Shown here: in pieces, positions 59,557-64,000 of the stretch
How positions within the stretch are numbered: position 1 is the first letter of the stretch
Layout of the letters: every line of letters starts with the position of its first letter
From: W11650 sp041844915
GTDB lineage: Bacteria > Bacillota > Clostridia > Lachnospirales > Vallitaleaceae
DNA: 64,000 bases
NCBI GenBank assembly: GCA_041844915.1
Contig: JBGZBY010000048.1
Span: forward strand, 4,504-68,503
Direction of reading: 5' to 3'
Notes under the pieces: generated by a model
Database searches by the model: none
What the model was told of the DNA's origin: nothing
What the model saw: the letters and a program-made list of their open reading frames with translations, nothing else
Program-made: the position numbers and the translations under genes

Positions 59557-61302
59557 ATGAAGAATAAAAAAACTCTATATTGCTTATTTGAATTTGCTGA
59601 ATCCTGTAAAGGTTTGCTTTTAAGTTCAGTCGTTTTTGCGGTTCTTGGTGCGGGCTTTGGAATCATTCCCTATATTGCAGTTTCACGCATTATTATTCAA
59701 GTATGCTCCGGTGATTATAGCTTGAAATCAATTATGTCGATGGCAATAATTGCACTTTTGGGTTATCTTTTGCAGCTTGGTCTGTCAACGGTATCTACTG
59801 TACGGTCGCATAAAGCCGCATTTACTGTATTAAAAAATATTCGTATCGCACTTACAAAAAAATTATCACGAGTACCTATGGGATATGTATTAGATACCCC
59901 CTCCGGAAAATTCAAAGCTATGCTCGTTGATACCGTTGAGAAATTGGAACTTCCACTTGCCCACATGATACCGGAATTGACAGCTAATATTATGATTCCC
60001 TTCTTAATGTTGATTTATTTTATGTTTCTTGACTGGAGGCTGGCACTTATTGCTCTTGCCCCCTTTCCTATCGGAATGCTCTGTTATATGAGAATGATGA
60101 AGGATTATGAGAAGCGTTATGCCAGAGTTATTAAAGCTGCCAAAGCTATGGATGCGGCTACTGTTGAATATATAGGGGGAATAGAAGTAGTCAAAGTTTT
60201 TAATCAAAGCAGTGATTCTTACCGCAAATATGTAGAGGCGGTAAAGGAGAATGAAAATTCTAAATCGGAATGGTTCAAAAAAACAAATCCATACTATGCG
60301 GCAGGTATTGCAATAGCACCTTCAAGTCTGATCGGAGTTCTTCCTGTCGGAAGCTTATTCTACATAAACGGAAGCATAAGTGCGGGCAGTTTTATATCCT
60401 GTATTATTTTGTCTTTGGGGCTGATCGCTCCGCTTATTCAGGCGTTACGATATACAGACAGCCTTGCGATGGTAGATGCCACCGTCAAAGAAATCAGTAG
60501 CCTTTTAGCTATGGAAGAAATGAAACGTCCGGAAGAACGTGCACAACTTGAAGGAGAGAAGATAGAGTTTTCCAACGTCTCCTTCTCTTACAAGGACACA
60601 GAGGTTTTACACAGTATTTCATTTGAAGCGGATGAAAATGAAATGACAGCTTTGGTAGGACCGTCGGGCTCAGGTAAATCCACTGTCGCACGATTGATTG
60701 CGTCTTTCTGGAATGCGGAAAGCGGAGTTGTGAAAATAGGCGGTATGGATGTGCAAAAAATACCTCTTTCGCAGATTATGGAGCATATTGCGTATGTTTC
60801 ACAGGACAATTATCTATTTCATCTTTCTATACGGGAAAATATAAGAATCGGAAAGCCGGACGCTACGAATAAAGAAGTCGAAAATGCAGCGAAAAAAGCG
60901 GCATGCCATGATTTTATCACATCACTTCCAAATGGCTACGATACCGTTGTGGGAGACAGCGGAAGCAATCTTTCCGGAGGAGAAAAGCAGCGCATCGCTA
61001 TTGCAAGAGCTATATTAAAGGACAGTCCCATAGTTATTTTAGATGAGGCTACGGCATTTACAGACCCTGAAAATGAGTTGGTCATTCAGCACTCTATAAG
61101 CAAGCTTGTAGAGGGAAAAACGCTGATTGTAATTGCACACCGACTATCTACTATTACATCAGCCGATAAGATTATTGTCATGAATGGAGGAACTATCGAA
61201 GCGGAAGGAAAACATACGGAGCTTATCCAAAATTGTGTTCTCTACAGAGAGCTTTGGGATGCGCATATCAGCACACTTGATAGGAAGGAGGTATCAGCAT
61301 GA
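59557..61302 (+). CDS. ABC exporter half-transporter (permease-ATPase), first
   Basis: A 581-residue fused protein: six membrane helices (about 15-290) then an ATPase domain with Walker A GPSGSGKST (about 365), Q-loop VSQDNYLFH, signature LSGGEKQRIAIARAIL and Walker B IVILDEAT. The next gene encodes the likely partner of a heterodimer; here the Walker B is followed by AFTDPENE instead of the usual ASVDPENE. AGGAGG precedes the start. Confidence 0.92.
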   Translation: MKNKKTLYCLFEFAESCKGLLLSSVVFAVLGAGFGIIPYIAVSRIIIQVCSGDYSLKSIMSMAIIALLGYLLQLGLSTVSTVRSHKAAFTVLKNIRIALTKKLSRVPMGYVLDTPSGKFKAMLVDTVEKLELPLAHMIPELTANIMIPFLMLIYFMFLDWRLALIALAPFPIGMLCYMRMMKDYEKRYARVIKAAKAMDAATVEYIGGIEVVKVFNQSSDSYRKYVEAVKENENSKSEWFKKTNPYYAAGIAIAPSSLIGVLPVGSLFYINGSISAGSFISCIILSLGLIAPLIQALRYTDSLAMVDATVKEISSLLAMEEMKRPEERAQLEGEKIEFSNVSFSYKDTEVLHSISFEADENEMTALVGPSGSGKSTVARLIASFWNAESGVVKIGGMDVQKIPLSQIMEHIAYVSQDNYLFHLSIRENIRIGKPDATNKEVENAAKKAACHDFITSLPNGYDTVVGDSGSNLSGGEKQRIAIARAILKDSPIVILDEATAFTDPENELVIQHSISKLVEGKTLIVIAHRLSTITSADKIIVMNGGTIEAEGKHTELIQNCVLYRELWDAHISTLDRKEVSA

Positions 61303-63053
61303 TTCAGATGTTCAGACGACTTTTGGATTTTTCCGGAACGGAAAGAAAAGGATTGATTTTATCATTTATCTTTCATATGTGTAATTCTGTGTTTGAGATG
61401 CTTCCTATTATGGCTGTGCTTACGGTTCTGAATGGGATATTGCTGTCACTCTCAAATGGCATCATGCCGGTAAAAACGATATGGATATCCTTAGGAATTA
61501 TGCTTTTAAGTATTTTGGGGCGCATTCTTTTTACGAATCTTTCCTCTGTAAAAAGAACTCTTGGGAGTTTTTCTATGTGTTCCAAATGGCGAATGGAGCT
61601 GGGAGAAAAATTAAAACGCGTACCTATGGGATATTTTAACGAGCATCGACTTGGAGATATTACAGCGGCAGTTACTACAACGCTCGGAGATTTGGAAACC
61701 AGTGCGGTCAATGTTATGGAAGCGGTAGCAGGAGGATTCATTCATGCAGTGGTAATAGGTATATGGCTTTTATTTTATGAATGGAAAATTGGAGTTTTAA
61801 TGTTCATAGGACTTTTTCTTGCCCTTTGTGTGTACGCAAAAACACAAAAAGCAGGTGTGAAGTATTCTCCACGAAGACAAGCTGCGCAAGCAGGGCTTGT
61901 GACAGGCATTTTAGAGTATATACAAGGGATGGCTGCGGTCAAGGCATTCGGCCTTGCCAACCGTTCGGATAAATCCGTAGACACTGCAATCAATGAAAGT
62001 GCTGAGGCAAATATAGCTTTGGAAAAAGTTTTCTCCGGTTTGGCGGCTGTCTTTCAGATGATATTCAAATTTGCCAGATTTGCGATTTTAATAGTTGCAC
62101 CGTACTTACTTATGAACGGGGAAGTAACTCCTGAAAAGTGTCTACTCCTTATCGTTGCAAGCTTTATGATTTATACAACCGTGGAGCTTGCAGGAAGTAC
62201 GGCTGCCGTTGCGAGAGTTGTGGACGCTTCTTTAGACAGGCTGAAACTAGTATCAGAAATGCCGCTTCTGGACGAAAAGGGAACAGCCATTACTCCAAAA
62301 ACTTACGACATTACTATTTCAAACATTTCCTTTGCATATGATGAAAAGAAAATCATACACAATGTGAGCTTTTCTGTTCCGCAAGGGACAAGCTGTGCCA
62401 TTGTAGGACCTTCAGGTTCAGGCAAGACAACTCTTTGCAGTTTGATTGCCCGTTTTTGGGATGTAAAAGAAGGTGAAATTCTTTTAGGCGGCGTTGATGT
62501 GAAAGACTATACCTGCGACAGCCTTCTTAGGAATTTTTCCATCGTATTTCAAAGAGTGTATCTTTTTGAGGATACCATCGAAAACAATATTCTTTTTGGA
62601 AAACCGCAGGCAACAAGAGAAGAAATGATTTCAGCGGCAAAGAAAGCATGCTGCCATGACTTCATAGCTGCACTCCCCGACGGATACCAAACAAAGATTG
62701 GAGAAGGAGGTGCAACCCTTTCCGGTGGTGAGAAGCAGCGAATATCCATCGCACGAGCGATTTTGAAGGATGCGCCTGTTGTCATTTTAGATGAAGCTAC
62801 GGCAAGCGTGGACCCTGAAAATGAGCGGGAATTGCAGCAAGCTATTTCGGAATTGACCAAAAATAAAACGCTTCTTATGATTGCTCATCGCTTGAATACG
62901 GTACGGGAAGCAGATCAGATTCTTGTTCTTGAGGATGGGCGGATCGTACAGCAAGGAAAACATCATGAGCTTATAAAGCAAGAAGGGCTTTACCGGCGAT
63001 TTGTGGAAATCCGAGAAAATGCAATCGGCTGGGAATTAGGAGGTCAGGTATGA
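61299..63053 (+). CDS. ABC exporter half-transporter, second
   Basis: A 584-residue partner: six membrane helices (about 20-300), ATPase with GPSGSGKTT, VFQRVYLFEDTIENNILFG, LSGGEKQRISIARAIL and ILDEATASVDPENE. It overlaps the first by an ATGA. TetR-ABC-ABC of this type is common for multidrug or peptide export, and IrtAB-like import is also possible; substrate unknown. Confidence 0.92.
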   Translation: MIQMFRRLLDFSGTERKGLILSFIFHMCNSVFEMLPIMAVLTVLNGILLSLSNGIMPVKTIWISLGIMLLSILGRILFTNLSSVKRTLGSFSMCSKWRMELGEKLKRVPMGYFNEHRLGDITAAVTTTLGDLETSAVNVMEAVAGGFIHAVVIGIWLLFYEWKIGVLMFIGLFLALCVYAKTQKAGVKYSPRRQAAQAGLVTGILEYIQGMAAVKAFGLANRSDKSVDTAINESAEANIALEKVFSGLAAVFQMIFKFARFAILIVAPYLLMNGEVTPEKCLLLIVASFMIYTTVELAGSTAAVARVVDASLDRLKLVSEMPLLDEKGTAITPKTYDITISNISFAYDEKKIIHNVSFSVPQGTSCAIVGPSGSGKTTLCSLIARFWDVKEGEILLGGVDVKDYTCDSLLRNFSIVFQRVYLFEDTIENNILFGKPQATREEMISAAKKACCHDFIAALPDGYQTKIGEGGATLSGGEKQRISIARAILKDAPVVILDEATASVDPENERELQQAISELTKNKTLLMIAHRLNTVREADQILVLEDGRIVQQGKHHELIKQEGLYRRFVEIRENAIGWELGGQV

Positions 63054-63637
63054 CATACAAAAGATTTTACTTTGGAAAGTTGGATACACACATATTAAAG
63101 AATATAGATGCAGAGCATAAAACAAAAAAGAAGCTGCTCATTGAAGAAATCAATCGAGGAGCGTGGACAGAGAAACAGAAAAAACGACAAAAAAGCAGCA
63201 TAATTTCCAATATAGCCTTGTACCAATGCTTCATAGATAAAGGATTTTCAAAAAGCGAGGCAAAAGAATTGGTAAAGGAGCATTCATTTTATATTGCCCA
63301 AAAGGCACATAAGCTTTTGAAAACATTTTTTTATATCCCCGGGTTTTTCAGGCTGTTCCGCTTGTTTATGAAAAAAGGGATGTCGGGCGATGAAATATGG
63401 AAAAGCAGAATCCTGTCGGATGACGGGGAATACTACCGTGTCGATGTACTCAAATGCCTTTGGGCGGATACCTGCGAGTTTTTTGAATGCCCGGAGCTTT
63501 GTGAAATATTTTGTCTGTGTGATCATATTGTATTTGGAAATATAAGAGATTTTGTATTTGAACGAAGCCAGACGCTGGGAATGAACGGTGAAAAATGCGA
63601 CTTTTGTTTTATAAATAAAAAAAGAAAAAGTAGATGA
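63050..63637 (+). CDS. ATC hydrolase-family protein
   Basis: A 195-residue protein overlapping the ABC gene by 4 bases (ATGA). The C-terminal half shows the L-2-amino-thiazoline-4-carboxylate hydrolase family pattern: VDVLKCLWADTCEFFECPELCEIFCLCDHIVFGNI, then FERSQTLGMNGEKCDFCF. ATC hydrolase opens the thiazoline ring towards cysteine; family members linked to ABC exporters are functionally uncharacterised. Cys-rich (11 Cys or so). Confidence 0.75.
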   Translation: MTYKRFYFGKLDTHILKNIDAEHKTKKKLLIEEINRGAWTEKQKKRQKSSIISNIALYQCFIDKGFSKSEAKELVKEHSFYIAQKAHKLLKTFFYIPGFFRLFRLFMKKGMSGDEIWKSRILSDDGEYYRVDVLKCLWADTCEFFECPELCEIFCLCDHIVFGNIRDFVFERSQTLGMNGEKCDFCFINKKRKSR

Positions 63638-63686
63638 ATAAGGCATTTTCCTATAGATTCCAATTTGCAGGGAATATGCTAAGCTT

Positions 63687-63713
63687 GAAGAAAATCCCTG
63701 CGGGATTTTCTTC
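63687..63713 (+). terminator. Hairpin terminator of the tetR-ABC operon
   Basis: Perfect 12-base arms GAAGAAAATCCC (63687-63698) and GGGATTTTCTTC (63702-63713) with TGC loop. T-rich arm end; likely works in both directions. Confidence 0.75.
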
Positions 63714-63879
63714 CTCTCAGTGCTGACGAATCAGTCGCCGAGGCAAACCCCTACGCACGCCTTAAGAATACGATGAATTTGAAACGATAGAGCGTGCGAT
63801 GGGGACGATTTTTTCTCTCTGCTTTGCTAAAATACTATTGTCATAGGCATCAATTTTTAGTAAAATAAAGGAGAAGAAA

Positions 63880-64000
63880 ATGAGGAATGGAGAAAGTACG
63901 CAGAATTACTTAAAGGAAAGTAGCCCCAACAACTTTACAGAAGCCCACAAGGAATTCAAATTCACCGCCCGAAACGACTATGCCTTTAAGCTACTCTTTG
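63880..64000 (+). CDS. Rpn/PD-(D/E)XK transposase-family nuclease (5' part)
   Basis: ATG 63880 with AAAGGAG upstream; the frame runs off the window. The last visible stretch, FKFTARNDYAFKLLF, is the typical N-terminal block of the Rpn / PDDEXK_2 family (recombination-promoting nuclease / putative transposase). Only 40 residues are visible, so intactness is unknown. Confidence 0.75.
   Translation, partial: MRNGESTQNYLKESSPNNFTEAHKEFKFTARNDYAFKLLF

Overview
The window is 64 kb of chromosome from a mid-GC Firmicute, most likely a member of the Clostridia (Lachnospirales-like). The basis is a split dcw cell-wall/division cluster, a meso-diaminopimelate-type MurE (DNPR motif), clostridial gene neighbourhoods (phoH-pgpH-ybeY; HI0933 flavoprotein-aroH-cmk; yloU-yloV-recG-rsmD-coaD-tmcAL), purine-rich Shine-Dalgarno sites, GTG/TTG starts, and a strong bias of genes to the + strand with G over C, as on a leading strand. 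The exact genus cannot be read from the sequence. Almost everything is core chromosome. No prophage, CRISPR array or intact insertion sequence was seen.

Layout. 0-9.3 kb: dcw cluster rsmH(partial)-ftsL-ftsI-murE-mraY-ftsW-divIB-ftsZ, without murF, murD, murG, murC or murB. 9.3-14.2 kb: nrdR, cysK, then larB-larC-larE for the nickel-pincer cofactor; LarC carries a large His-rich repeat and no larA is present. 14.4-20.3 kb: phoH, a short pgpH, ybeY, a DUF3048 lipoprotein and a MurJ/SpoVB-type flippase. 20.4-27.8 kb: comEA-like gene, two-component pair with a 115-bp duplication between its genes, GerMN lipid-anchored or membrane protein, comEC, holA. 27.9-29.7 kb, minus strand: AI-2E family permease and rlmH. 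30-36.4 kb: a structured leader, tsaB, rimI joined in frame to transketolase, rnz, an unknown membrane protein, tsaD. 36.5-39.1 kb: DUF1538 permease plus tandem PII protein, two tRNA-Ser genes. 39.2-45.7 kb: a small membrane protein, a decayed gene remnant, then a Tad-like set (DUF5702-like giant protein, two TadE-like pseudopilins, A24 prepilin peptidase). 45.9-58.5 kb: VTT-family membrane protein, RpiR regulator, HI0933 flavoprotein, aroH joined in frame to cmk, yloU-yloV, recG, rsmD, coaD, a coiled-coil protein, and on the minus strand tmcAL and ybaK. 58.7-63.7 kb: a self-regulated TetR-ABC-ABC-ATC hydrolase cassette of different composition, probably acquired. 63.88 kb to the edge: start of an Rpn/PD-(D/E)XK transposase-family gene.

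Points most worth a look: two stop-less in-frame gene junctions (rimI-tkt, aroH-cmk), each keeping an internal Shine-Dalgarno and start; a shared upstream element before the comEA-like gene and the Tad-like operon, hinting at one DNA-uptake/pilus regulon; the LarC His/Cys repeat; a promoter-leader-hairpin unit upstream of tsaB; a TadE protein with two Ada-like zinc modules; and the TetR-controlled ABC exporter with an ATC hydrolase-family enzyme.
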